Part shown: in pieces, positions 1 to 8,115 of the stretch
Layout of the letters: each line of letters opens with the position of its first letter
Numbering within the stretch: position 1 is the first letter of the stretch
Assembly (NCBI GenBank): GCA_020444905.1
Contig: JAGRHQ010000011.1
Location: 1 to 38,257, forward strand
DNA: 38,257 nucleotides
Origin: Candidatus Competibacteraceae bacterium
GTDB lineage: Bacteria > Pseudomonadota > Gammaproteobacteria > Competibacterales > Competibacteraceae
Direction: 5' to 3'
Program-made: the position numbers and the translations under genes
The notes under the pieces: generated by a model
Database searches by the model: none
What the model saw: only the letters and a program-made list of their open reading frames with translations
What the model was told of the DNA's origin: nothing

Positions 1-279
1 CCCGCAGGTCGCATGATGATGCAGATGGTCGGCAGCTTCTCTGAGTACGAGCGGGAAATGATCCGGGAACGCACCCGCGCTGGTCTTCAAGCTGCCCGCA
101 CCGAGGGCCGCACCGGCGGCCGCCCACCCAAGCTCACGGAACCACAACGCCTGGACATCGCCGACAATGTTCTCTCAGGCCGCAAGTCCGGTGCCGACAT
201 GGCGCGACTTTACCATGTCAGTGAAACCACGGTGTCGCGGATCGCAAGCCGAGCCCGCCAAGCCGACGTTCCCGGATGA
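1..279 (+). CDS. Serine recombinase (resolvase/invertase), C-terminal part, cut by window start
   Basis: The frame is open from base 1, so this is the C-terminal part of a gene that begins outside the window; the methionines at 13-21 are internal. It begins with PAGRMMMQMVGSFSEYERE, the usual end of the serine-recombinase catalytic domain before helix E (compare the GRMMFQMLGVFAEFER pattern of Tn3-type resolvases). The RERTRAGL helix follows, then a GGRPPKL linker and a helix-turn-helix with VSETTVSRIASRAR as recognition helix. The catalytic serine lies outside the window. The family cuts and rejoins DNA at res- or inversion-type sites. Placed beside an ISAzo13-like tail, it probably belongs to mobile DNA. 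Whether it is a transposon resolvase, an invertase or a plasmid resolvase cannot be decided from this part. Confidence 0.85.
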   Translation, partial: PAGRMMMQMVGSFSEYEREMIRERTRAGLQAARTEGRTGGRPPKLTEPQRLDIADNVLSGRKSGADMARLYHVSETTVSRIASRARQADVPG

Positions 280-337
280 TCTCGCGATAGGATGGCTGGA
301 ATGCACCTTTTCGAGGCGTTGTGCAAAAACACCCAAC

Positions 338-394
338 ATGCAAACAGCCAACTTCCACGGTGAATGGAACTACACCATCCTGCCATCAACGTAA
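338..394 (+). pseudogene. ISAzo13-like transposase, C-terminal remnant
   Basis: About 18 codons ending in a stop read NFHGEWNYTILPST near the end. The HGEWNYTI block is what I know from the extreme C-terminus of ISAzo13-family (Rhodopirellula-type DDE) transposases. Nothing upstream in this frame looks like the rest of that protein, because the serine recombinase occupies 1-279, so only the tail survives. The following AT-rich bases up to about 423 may be the element's terminal sequence. The identification rests on one short motif. Confidence 0.4.
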
Positions 395-445
395 AAGTTG
401 TTGCAATTATTTATGGACAAGCCCAAACCACCCGTGCCAATGCAT

Positions 446-1252
446 TCAAGCCGCGTCGTCGTCCGTAGTCGCAGCGATCACATAGGAAGCGTCGACAGGG
501 TACGCACCCTCGCTTTTCGACAGGCTCGACCGCTTGTTCCAGCGGACGAGCCACGATGGGAATAGACCGAACGCCAGGATATTGTCAACCGCCAGTCGGG
601 TCAACCGCCGGAGATCGTAGCGGGAACGCCCCACGGATTGTGGGTGATGCTCAACCTTGACAGTAGTGAAGCGCGTCGTGCTTCGCCCCAACAAGGCATC
701 AATAGCAACCCGGTCAACGCTAGAGTTGGCAAACGCTTCGCGTAGGCGTGTACGAAACGCGCGAAATGCGGAAGGCCGATAAGCACCGCCAGGTCCGCTA
801 GCCCGTGCGATTTGCACCATAATCCACGAAGCTGCCACACGCCACGCCGTGTGCCGCCGGTGCATGGGCAGACCATACACGACGTCCACATCGTCCCGCA
901 GGGCGCGCAGCAGTTTGGGAATCTCCTCCGGCGGATGCTGAAGGTCATCGTCTAGCGTCACGATCACTTCATAACACGCCTGCCGGACTCCGCACAGCAG
1001 GGCGTTATGCTGACCGAAGTTACCAGCGAGATTCACACCATGCACCTTCTCGAAGCGTTTCGCCAGCCTGACTATCACATGCCAACTATCATCCTCGCTG
1101 CCATCGTTCACCAGAATCAGCTCAAAGGGAAAGGCGTTTCCGGCAAAAGCTGCATGGAGGCGTTCAACCAATTCCGTCAGTATAGCGGCGCTGTTATAGA
1201 CCGGGATGACGATAGACAGGCCGTCAGGGGAAAAAAACGCAGAAACCGCCAT
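446..1252 (-). CDS. GT2 family glycosyltransferase (DPM1/ArnC-like), no membrane tail
   Basis: This 268-residue protein has a GT-A fold. It shows SIVIPVYN (13-20), VNDGS (48-52), and the metal-binding DDDLQHPPEE at about 101-110, which is the pattern of polyprenyl-phosphate glycosyltransferases such as dolichol-phosphate mannose synthase, ArnC and GtrB. These move a sugar from a nucleotide donor onto a lipid phosphate at the cytoplasmic membrane. ArnC/GtrB proteins usually end in two membrane helices. Here the protein stops after a short hydrophobic stretch (NILAFGLFPSW), so it is either a soluble member or relies on a partner. It is transcribed away from the sulfotransferase run across an AT-rich gap of about 100 bases. 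Start: ATG at 1252, with no strong ribosome-binding site nearby. Confidence 0.85.
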   Translation of the reverse strand: MAVSAFFSPDGLSIVIPVYNSAAILTELVERLHAAFAGNAFPFELILVNDGSEDDSWHVIVRLAKRFEKVHGVNLAGNFGQHNALLCGVRQACYEVIVTLDDDLQHPPEEIPKLLRALRDDVDVVYGLPMHRRHTAWRVAASWIMVQIARASGPGGAYRPSAFRAFRTRLREAFANSSVDRVAIDALLGRSTTRFTTVKVEHHPQSVGRSRYDLRRLTRLAVDNILAFGLFPSWLVRWNKRSSLSKSEGAYPVDASYVIAATTDDDAA

Positions 1253-1260
1253 GATTTAAC

Positions 1261-1289
1261 TACTTTTCCTACCTTGATTCTGATATAAT
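1261..1289 (+). promoter_or_regulatory. Possible sigma70-type promoter in the divergent gap
   Basis: The 101-base gap between the leftward GT2 gene and the rightward run is very AT-rich and has a perfect TATAAT at 1284-1289. The hexamer at the matching -35 position (TACTTT, 1261-1266, 17-base spacer) is weak. It would drive the rightward genes from 1354. The evidence is only the -10 match and its position. Confidence 0.3.
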
Positions 1290-1353
1290 CCGTTCCATGC
1301 TTATTGAATTAATAAATTGAAATTTAAATATAAAAAATTCTGAATTTTTCATT

Positions 1354-2214
1354 ATGACCACCCATTTTTGCGTCACCTGCTACGGCTTGTCCGCCAGCCG
1401 CTGGACGAGTTTTGTCCTTGCTTCCAATCCACGTGTCTTTGTCGCACACGGGACCTACCGGCTTGATTCGATTGTGAAAGGAAGCTTCGATGCCGAACGC
1501 CCCATCGGCAAGAAAACTGCAAATTTTGACGCGCTGGAACGCGGCAGAGAAGCATTTTCATGGGTCAAGAGCGCCTCGCTTAAAGCGCTGTATGCGCGCT
1601 ACCGCGAAATTGCTCCCGACGCCGAAGCCTACGGTAATGTGCATACCTTCGTGCCGGCGGAGTTGTACACAAAAAGCGATTTTGACGAGATGTCACTGAC
1701 CGTCGTGAACCTCATCAGAAACCCGATCGGCTTTGTCGATTGCCACAATACCGTTGTGTCGCATGCGCAACAGATTGAAGAGCTTGGACAGCACTATGCA
1801 ACGATGTATGCCGACCGGGTTCTGCCCCGTCTGGAGGCGCTCGATGTTCTGGATCTGGAACGCTATGTGACCGCCCCGGACCGCGCTTTTTTGCTGAGCT
1901 GTTTTTCAGTAATCGATCAGGCGGAAGACCTGAAGCGCTACCCGATCCCCTTGTTTTGCATGGAAACGCTCACTTCCGATGCCGGCTATCTGGCTGATTT
2001 CTGCCGCAAGGTTAGCGGATTCGCTTACAATGAGGCAACCCTGGAGCGCTTCATCGCGCAAGGCGCCATCAACAATCACCGCAGCCCGCAAGCCCTACGT
2101 GAACCCAACGCCATCCGCGCTGCCTGGCCGCCACATCACCGCGCTGCTTTCGATGTCCTGGTAGCGCAATCTTATGGCCGGGTCTTCGCCAGCGCCGGCT
2201 ATCCACTCGACTGA
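1354..2214 (+). CDS. Sulfotransferase-like protein
   Basis: This is a 286-residue cytoplasmic protein without signal or membrane segments. Near the N-terminus, CYGLSASRWTSFVLAS (about 9-24) sits where sulfotransferases have the PAPS 5'-phosphosulfate loop, though the usual Lys/Arg-Ser/Gly-Thr pattern is changed. At about 121-132, VVNLIRNPIGFVDC resembles the R-N/H-P element of the 3'-phosphate-binding region. The next gene, 6 bases downstream, is a clearer sulfotransferase, which supports the reading. The expected role is sulfation of a glycan or a related transfer. I cannot see a fully conserved PAPS loop, so it may be a divergent or inactive member. No obvious ribosome-binding site precedes the ATG, but an earlier start is excluded by the AT-rich upstream sequence, and the domain begins at once. 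Confidence 0.5.
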   Translation: MTTHFCVTCYGLSASRWTSFVLASNPRVFVAHGTYRLDSIVKGSFDAERPIGKKTANFDALERGREAFSWVKSASLKALYARYREIAPDAEAYGNVHTFVPAELYTKSDFDEMSLTVVNLIRNPIGFVDCHNTVVSHAQQIEELGQHYATMYADRVLPRLEALDVLDLERYVTAPDRAFLLSCFSVIDQAEDLKRYPIPLFCMETLTSDAGYLADFCRKVSGFAYNEATLERFIAQGAINNHRSPQALREPNAIRAAWPPHHRAAFDVLVAQSYGRVFASAGYPLD

Positions 2215-2220
2215 CGCACC

Positions 2221-3537
2221 ATGAATCTTTCTCCTGTCGTGGTCATCGGGCCGCCCCGCTCTGGGTTTTCCCTGTTGATCACCCTGATCCAGCACATTCT
2301 GGATCATCGGCAACTGGCTTTCGCCCGCACGCCGAAACAGCAGGCGATCCGGCGGCTGATGCCCTTTTTTTCCTATGTGCTGAACAAGTCGTACTCCGCG
2401 GTTTTCGCCAGAGCGGGCCTTGGCGACGAATTGCTGTTCAACGGGGAATTTCAATTGCTGGTCGGCGGACCCAAATGGCTGGTTCCCGGCAAGCCTCGTA
2501 TGGCGGTACGCAAATACATCGGCTGCCGGGGTCATGGCGACTTCCTGCTGGTTACCCAGCATCCCAGGCTTCTGTTCGAGTACTATGGCATTCACCATTC
2601 CCATGAAACGCCGCAACGCTGGACGGAAGAGCCGGACTACGTCGACCTCACCCGCTTCGCCACGCTTCGCCATCCTCTGGATATGTTCAATTCCGCCGTT
2701 CACTCGTTTAATGCCTTGACCAGCGAGTACCTTCAGCGCTTTGTACCCGGAGCCGACGAGAATGCCCTGCGGCGCGAGATGGCACTGAACAAGCTCACCG
2801 ATCTACGCGTTTGTGCAGGATTGATGCGTCATCAGCTCAAGTACTGGCGCGAGTATCTGACGTGCCGACGCTATTACGCCGAACTGCGCTGGGAATCGAT
2901 CATTGCTGATCCAGTCGGCAGCGTGCAGTGGACGGGGCGGCAACTGGGCCTGGATATCGGTGCGGAAGAAGCTCACGCGATCTGGGCGCCGCTGGACCAC
3001 CGCAATCTGCTGACCTATCATCAACACAATTACCGCAAGGATCACGGTATTCTGGACGACTGGCTGACGCATTTGCACCCCCGGCATATTGAGATGGCGC
3101 GAGCTTTGGGATTGATCGATCTGGCGCACACACTGGGCTACGACCTTGACGCCTGGCAAGCAGCTCGTCCGATCAACGCCTTCCAGGAGAAGCTGGATGA
3201 CTACCTGCGGAATGAAACAATTGCGCCCATGCAGGATCCAGTGCTGGCCGGTTTCTGTTTCAACAAATCGAACATCGACGCCAGCGCCTTCCATTTCAAG
3301 AGTTTCCCTGGAAAGCAATGGACGTATGTGGAACGTTCCACCTTGACCGAAGACGCCCTGGCGCTGGAAGTGCTGGAGCACGCCGAGGTCGGATGCCAAC
3401 GGATCAACGCGATGATGCTGACGCTGGACGCCAGCCCGCTCGATGATGCTGAAGCGCTGTTCCATCAGGTCGAATCCGCCTGCCATGCCCTGGTCTGCGA
3501 CGATATCGCCTATGAACTGCTGACCCGGGCCGGCTGA
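2221..3537 (+). CDS. Sulfotransferase family protein
   Basis: This is a 438-residue protein. VVIGPPRSGFSLLITLIQ (about 7-24) is a good PAPS 5'-phosphosulfate-binding loop. FATLRHPLDMFNSAVHSF (about 148-165) fits the 3'-phosphate-binding R...S element. YAELRWESIIADPVGSVQW (about 220-238) matches the usual C-terminal part of the sulfotransferase fold. Known family members move sulfate from PAPS to hydroxyl or amino groups of sugars or other metabolites. The last ~110 residues, after the fold should end, are not recognised and make it longer than a typical 280-320-residue enzyme. It lies 6 bases after another sulfotransferase-like gene, and its stop overlaps the next start by one base (TGATG), so the genes are very likely co-transcribed. 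The acceptor is unknown. Confidence 0.72.
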   Translation: MNLSPVVVIGPPRSGFSLLITLIQHILDHRQLAFARTPKQQAIRRLMPFFSYVLNKSYSAVFARAGLGDELLFNGEFQLLVGGPKWLVPGKPRMAVRKYIGCRGHGDFLLVTQHPRLLFEYYGIHHSHETPQRWTEEPDYVDLTRFATLRHPLDMFNSAVHSFNALTSEYLQRFVPGADENALRREMALNKLTDLRVCAGLMRHQLKYWREYLTCRRYYAELRWESIIADPVGSVQWTGRQLGLDIGAEEAHAIWAPLDHRNLLTYHQHNYRKDHGILDDWLTHLHPRHIEMARALGLIDLAHTLGYDLDAWQAARPINAFQEKLDDYLRNETIAPMQDPVLAGFCFNKSNIDASAFHFKSFPGKQWTYVERSTLTEDALALEVLEHAEVGCQRINAMMLTLDASPLDDAEALFHQVESACHALVCDDIAYELLTRAG

Positions 3538-4310
3538 TGGCTGACATGAACATCCAGACTGCGGTCGTGCTGGCGGGAGGCCAGGGACAGCGATTGCGCC
3601 CGATGGTTGCGGACCGGCCCAAGCCCCTGGCGGACATTGCCGGGCGTCCCTTTCTGACCTACTTGCTGGATTTCTGGATTGAGCAGGGCATCCGTTGCTT
3701 CATGTTGGCCGTGGGCTATCGCTGGGAGATGATCGCCGGGCAACTGGGCGACGACTACCAGGGTGCGCGGATCGACTACGCGATAGAATCGTCCCCACTG
3801 GGCACCGGCGGCGGGTTGCTCCTAGCTTTGCAGCAACTGGACCAGGACGATCGCCCGGTGTTCGTCATTAATGGCGATACTCTGTTTGCCGTCGACGCCC
3901 GCGCCATGCTGACCTCGCACCGTAAGCGCCAGGCCGACTTGACGCTGGCCTGCTGCCGCCAACCGGATAGCCCCCGCTTCGGCGCGCTGACGCTGGATAC
4001 GACCGATCGCGTTATCGAATTCAGCGCCTGTAGCGCGCCGGGAGAGTGCTGGATCAACGGCGGGGTGTATCTGCTGGAGCGCTCGCTGGCGACAGACTCG
4101 CCGCGACCGGTTGCCCTGGAACGGGAACTAATTCCCGGTTGGCTGGCAGCGGAACGCACGGTGTGCGCCTTCCGCGCCGACGCTTTTTTCATTGATATTG
4201 GCATTCCGGAGGATTACCAGCGGGCCAGACGCCTGTTGCCGCAACGCCCCTGGGCGTTGCGGCTTGATCAGTCACCTCCAAACCCTCCCGGAGGACTACG
4301 CAACGCATGA
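3537..4310 (+). CDS. hddC: Sugar-phosphate nucleotidyltransferase, HddC/GmhD-like
   Basis: This 257-residue protein begins with the nucleotide-binding signature LAGGQGQRLRPMVADRPKPL (about 11-30), which has the G-x-G-x-R...P-K pattern of NTP:sugar-1-phosphate nucleotidyltransferases. It continues with SSPLGTGGGLLLAL and VINGDTLF (metal-binding Asp). The length and the LGTGGGL form fit D-glycero-alpha-D-manno-heptose-1-phosphate guanylyltransferase (HddC/GmhD) better than the longer RmlA or ManC types. HddC makes the GDP-heptose used in S-layer and capsule glycans. An HddA-like kinase lies at 17519-18514, which supports a heptose pathway. Its start overlaps the sulfotransferase stop, and its stop overlaps the next gene by ATGA. 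A second ATG nine bases downstream (3546) is a possible start. The substrate is inferred, not shown. Confidence 0.75.
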   Translation: MADMNIQTAVVLAGGQGQRLRPMVADRPKPLADIAGRPFLTYLLDFWIEQGIRCFMLAVGYRWEMIAGQLGDDYQGARIDYAIESSPLGTGGGLLLALQQLDQDDRPVFVINGDTLFAVDARAMLTSHRKRQADLTLACCRQPDSPRFGALTLDTTDRVIEFSACSAPGECWINGGVYLLERSLATDSPRPVALERELIPGWLAAERTVCAFRADAFFIDIGIPEDYQRARRLLPQRPWALRLDQSPPNPPGGLRNA

Positions 4311-5245
4311 GCGATACGATTCTTGTGACCGGCGGCGCCGGTTATCTGGGTTCCATTCTGGTTCCGGAACTGTTGGCGCAGGGTCACCGCGTACTGGTGC
4401 TGGATAATTTTCTCTATCGTCAAAACAGTCTGGCCGCAGTCTGCGCGCATCCCGCCTTTACCGTGGTCAACGGCGATATCCGCTCCGAAGCAACGCTGCG
4501 CCCGCTGCTGGCTCAGACGGATGTCGTCATTCCCCTGGCAGCGATTGTCGGCGCGCCGGCCTGCGCCCAGGACCCGGTCGGGGCGCACTCGGTGAATTTT
4601 GACGCCATGCGGATGCTACTGGACCGGCTGTCGTCCCAGCAGAAGGTGCTCATGCCGACAACCAATAGCGCCTACGGGACTGGCGGTGAACAGAACCATT
4701 GCACCGAAGAGTCGCCGTTGCGCCCGATTTCCCAGTATGCTCAGGAGAAAGTGGAGATTGAGCAGCGGTTGCTGCAGCATGAAAACGCCATCAGCTTTCG
4801 CTTGGCCACGATTTTTGGCATGTCGCCGCGTATGCGCATGGATTTGCTGGTCAACGATTTTACTTACCGGGCAGTGACAGACCGCGCTCTGGTACTGTTT
4901 GAAGCCCATTTCAAACGCAACTATTTGCATGTCCGTGACGTGGCGCGGGTGTTTTTGCATGCGCTGGACCGGTTCAAGGAAATGCGCGGGCAAATTTATA
5001 ATGTCGGGTTGTCCGACGCCAATTTGTCCAAACTGGAGCTTTGTCAATGCATCCAGCGCTATTTACCGGATTTTGTTGTCATGGAAGCGCCGATTGGCCA
5101 AGATCCCGATCAACGCAATTACATCGTCTCGAATGTCAAAGTTGAGGCCACCGGTTTTCGCCCGGCCTTTTCCCTGGATGACGGTATTCAGGAGTTGATC
5201 AAAGGCTATACGATGATCCGCAAGCAGGGTTATGGCAACATATAA
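4307..5245 (+). CDS. NAD-dependent sugar epimerase/dehydratase (extended SDR)
   Basis: This is a 312-residue Rossmann protein. ILVTGGAGYLGS (about 5-16) is the NAD(P)-binding loop, VLDNF follows beta-2 and NGDIR marks the adenine-binding region. The active site is seen as TTNSAYG and YAQEK (Y-x-x-x-K). These enzymes epimerise, dehydrate or reduce nucleotide sugars. The C-terminal part ends in a typical sugar-binding segment (VSNVKVEATGFRPAFSLDDGI). It is coupled by a 4-base overlap to the HddC-like gene, so a GDP-linked sugar is a reasonable substrate. The exact reaction (4,6-dehydratase, C4 epimerase or reductase) cannot be read from the sequence. Confidence 0.82.
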   Translation: MSDTILVTGGAGYLGSILVPELLAQGHRVLVLDNFLYRQNSLAAVCAHPAFTVVNGDIRSEATLRPLLAQTDVVIPLAAIVGAPACAQDPVGAHSVNFDAMRMLLDRLSSQQKVLMPTTNSAYGTGGEQNHCTEESPLRPISQYAQEKVEIEQRLLQHENAISFRLATIFGMSPRMRMDLLVNDFTYRAVTDRALVLFEAHFKRNYLHVRDVARVFLHALDRFKEMRGQIYNVGLSDANLSKLELCQCIQRYLPDFVVMEAPIGQDPDQRNYIVSNVKVEATGFRPAFSLDDGIQELIKGYTMIRKQGYGNI

Positions 5246-5262
5246 ATGCAAACTAACTGGCA

Positions 5263-7554
5263 ATGCGCTTAATGCAAGCAATTAAGATCATCTATGAAAA
5301 TCATGACACGGGTATTCATATCGCCGATACCTTGCTCATGCTGCTCTGGGGCCTGGAGGGGGCCGGTTATCGGGCCGATATTGAAAGGGAATTGGCGCCT
5401 GGCCATCTGAATATTCTGTTGGAGAACTTTACCGATGAGTTTACAGACCGGGCATTAAAACTGGCTCATTGCGGGACTGACTTTATTATTGTCGCCACCG
5501 AATTCCTGACCGGTAATACCTTTAACGATTTTAGAAAATCCGCTTCGGCGCTGCCCAAGGATGCGCATTATGACAATGCGGCTTACTGGGCAACGCGCTA
5601 CCGCAATTTCCTGCGTCTGAGCGAGTACGCTCTAGCGGTATGGCACCTCTCCGAACATCAGGTGCCCGTCTATCAGACGGCGCTGCCCGGACGGGGCGTC
5701 GAATACTTGCCACACGGCTATCTGGCAGCCTTTCGCCGGGTCGTTATGCGTCCGGATGCTGAACGCGATATCGATTTTCTGTTTACCGGTAGCTTGACAC
5801 CTTATCGACAGCGAATTCTTGCCAATTTGGAACGCAAAGGGTACCGGGTCCATGCAGCACCGGCCATGACCGGCCATTTTCATCGGGAGCAGTTGCTGTC
5901 TCGCACCCGGATTGCGCTGAATTTACGTCAACACGCAGATTGGTTGTACCCGTCGAATAGCCGTTTTCACTATCACCTGAATAATGCTTCGCTGTTGCTT
6001 AGTGAACGCTGTCATTATTCGTGTGATCTGGATGCTTATGTAGAGCATTCCACCGATATCGTCCATGACGCTATCATCAGTTTGTCTCAAGGCCACTTTA
6101 GTGAGCGCGCCGAAAGCGCTCTGGCGGAATTTGCCAAGGCGCGACCTATGGAGCGCCTGATGGCGTCCCTGATGAAGTCCTCGCTGACAGAGGAAAAGCT
6201 GGCGTGGCTTGGCGTCAAACCAGACGATAAAGCTGCCGCCAGGACCGGATATGAGAATGTCGAGCGCTATTATGACGCAATTCCTGTCAAAGAGAAAGAG
6301 AACGCTTTGATTTGTTTATCGATTAAGCCACTGTGGGAAGATCACTTATTATCTTCGCTCAAAGAGATGTTCAATATTTGTCAAATTTTTTATCTGACTG
6401 AGTTAATCGATAGGCTGGGTAGTGTCGATAATTTATCCAGCTTTGTTAATGATTTTGTGAGCAGAGAAAAAATTTCGGCTATCTTTTTGGGAGTCGAGAG
6501 GCTACATAAGAAATATACTAAATTTTATCAGAAATTTATCGATTTTTATTCAGCCATTCAATGCAGAAAAATATATCCATTACTGTTTGATGATGTGATC
6601 TTTCAAAAAGAAAATTTTGATCTTTTATCAAGCGGTCCTTTTGAACTCATATTAACGGCTTGCCCTCTAAGTGCTTTCAAATATCATGAGCACAATATGC
6701 CGGCTGTTTTCTTTCCGCTTGAAGGACATGAAAAGTGGTATTTCTATAAACACAATTGTCGGGATATTGATGTATTGTTTTATGGCGACGTTAGTAAAGG
6801 GAAGAGAAGAAATTATCTTTATAAAATAGAGAAATCCGGTCTTTCAGTTACATACGTTGGTGACCAAAAGAGATCACTATCTATTGCAGAACTTTGTGAA
6901 TACCTCCGTCGATCAAAAATCGTGTTAAATTTCTCCGAATCATTCAGTGCTTCTGGAGGGATTTACTACCAGTTTAAAGGCCGAATACTGGAAGCCGCAT
7001 TTTGTGGGGCATTATGTATTAGTGAAAAAAACCCACCAGCCTCTTTAATTTTTGGCAACGACCTTCCTCAATTCAATACAGCAGATGAGTGCGTTCATTT
7101 AATTAATTTCTTTTTGAGCAATCCAGTTTATTATGAAAAGGCACGTATCACATTTGTTTGTCGCAGTGAATTATATCGCCCCACTAAAATTATCAAGGAA
7201 ATCTTCGGATTTGATGTAAATCATGAATGTTCTTTTGCCAATACAACGTCATGGCCTTTGCCAGACCGGCCATGCTTAACCGTCAGTGCGACGCGCGAAG
7301 GCCAGAGGGTTACTGTTCACTGTATCGCTAATCCTGAATATTTTCACAGCGATCTGGAATACGCTTTTTATTTGGTGGCGATTGGTGCCAAGGCGCAGGT
7401 GCTGGAGTACACGTCCAGTCCGGAAGCACAGTTCGTAATATCCGACGACATGCTGGGAAAATCCATGGAAGTCCGCAGTTTCGTGCGTGAAATTATTAAT
7501 CCGGACAAGAAAATGATGAAGACTACGCCGGTCGTGGAGAGTAGAAAGATGTAG
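5263..7554 (+). CDS. Two-module glycosyltransferase-like protein (CgeB/GT-B type), mosaic composition
   Basis: This is a 763-residue protein with two related halves. In the first, DIDFLFTGSLTPYRQRILAN begins a Glyco_trans_1_2/CgeB-like region and is followed by a segment around ALNLRQHADWLYPSNSRFHY. The second half repeats the plan: DIDVLFYGDVSKGKRRNYLY, then IVLNFSESFSASGGIYYQFK and ILEAAFCGALCISE. So two GT-B nucleotide-sugar-binding modules probably lie in tandem. A C-terminal stretch of about 100 residues looks beta-rich and is unrecognised. Hand-counted 60-base lines fall to about 30% GC around 6361-6540, against about 58% at 5701 and 62% at 7261, so the second module looks foreign. The start may be 5263 or the in-frame ATG at 5272; neither has a clear ribosome-binding site. 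The donor and acceptor are unknown. Confidence 0.6.
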   Translation: MRLMQAIKIIYENHDTGIHIADTLLMLLWGLEGAGYRADIERELAPGHLNILLENFTDEFTDRALKLAHCGTDFIIVATEFLTGNTFNDFRKSASALPKDAHYDNAAYWATRYRNFLRLSEYALAVWHLSEHQVPVYQTALPGRGVEYLPHGYLAAFRRVVMRPDAERDIDFLFTGSLTPYRQRILANLERKGYRVHAAPAMTGHFHREQLLSRTRIALNLRQHADWLYPSNSRFHYHLNNASLLLSERCHYSCDLDAYVEHSTDIVHDAIISLSQGHFSERAESALAEFAKARPMERLMASLMKSSLTEEKLAWLGVKPDDKAAARTGYENVERYYDAIPVKEKENALICLSIKPLWEDHLLSSLKEMFNICQIFYLTELIDRLGSVDNLSSFVNDFVSREKISAIFLGVERLHKKYTKFYQKFIDFYSAIQCRKIYPLLFDDVIFQKENFDLLSSGPFELILTACPLSAFKYHEHNMPAVFFPLEGHEKWYFYKHNCRDIDVLFYGDVSKGKRRNYLYKIEKSGLSVTYVGDQKRSLSIAELCEYLRRSKIVLNFSESFSASGGIYYQFKGRILEAAFCGALCISEKNPPASLIFGNDLPQFNTADECVHLINFFLSNPVYYEKARITFVCRSELYRPTKIIKEIFGFDVNHECSFANTTSWPLPDRPCLTVSATREGQRVTVHCIANPEYFHSDLEYAFYLVAIGAKAQVLEYTSSPEAQFVISDDMLGKSMEVRSFVREIINPDKKMMKTTPVVESRKM

Positions 7555-7740
7555 GTTGTGTTGATGTTTTACCGCAACCAATTAAGGTGCTTCGTGGGTT
7601 TCTATGGAAAGTGGGTTTTTAGGCCAAAACTAGCCTGTCAAGATGGCGTTGCCTCTTGCAAGCTCAACGAGCTGGAGCTGCGAGCGGCTCTTGGATCAAC
7701 TGGCTCCACAAGAATCCTCGAAGAACCGATTATATTTTAA

Positions 7741-8090
7741 TAGAAGTGATTGTTTCGAACAGGACATTATCCTGACGAGTGTCCGTTGGTACTTGGCGTA
7801 CCTGTTGAGTTATCGGCATTTGGAAGAGATGATGGCGGAGCGCGGTGTCGACGTGGATCATTCCAGCGTCTATCGCTGGGTTCAGAAGTTCACGTTGCAA
7901 CTGGAAGCCGCTTTCCGCAAAGGGCAGAAGCGCCCGGTGAGCCAAAACTGGCGGATGGATGAGACCTAACATCAAAAGCCAGTGGAAGTACCTCTAGATC
8001 AAGAAGGACAGACCATCGACTTCCTGCTCACCGCCCATCGCGATAAGAAAGCCGCCCGACGCTTTCTCAAAGAGGAAAAACCTGCAAAAT
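7741..8090 (+). pseudogene. IS6-family transposase, degenerate remnant
   Basis: Codons from about 7747 read FEQDIILTSVRWYLAYLLSY, then LEEMMAERGVDVDHSSVYRW and a WRMDET tail. This is the N-terminal part of an IS6/IS26-type DDE transposase up to the first catalytic Asp (DET). The next base after acc is an extra a, which makes TAA. After frame correction the text continues Y-I-K, QWKYLY, and then EGQTIDFLLTAHRDKKAARR, the region with the second catalytic Asp. A deletion lies between these parts, and the catalytic Glu region is missing after about 8080. The gene is therefore dead. The stretch from 7555 to about 7740 shows no recognisable gene. Related stubs occur at 29300-29447 and 29801-29945. 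Confidence 0.85.
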
Positions 8091-8101
8091 TGCCGGAAAC
8101 T

Positions 8102-8106
8102 AGAGG
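8102..8106 (+). promoter_or_regulatory. Ribosome-binding site of the first radical SAM gene
   Basis: AGAGG lies nine bases before the ATG at 8116 and fixes that start. It sits just past the last recognisable codons of the IS6 remnant, so the dead element directly abuts the translation signal of this gene. Confidence 0.6.
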
Positions 8107-8115
8107 AAAAAACCT

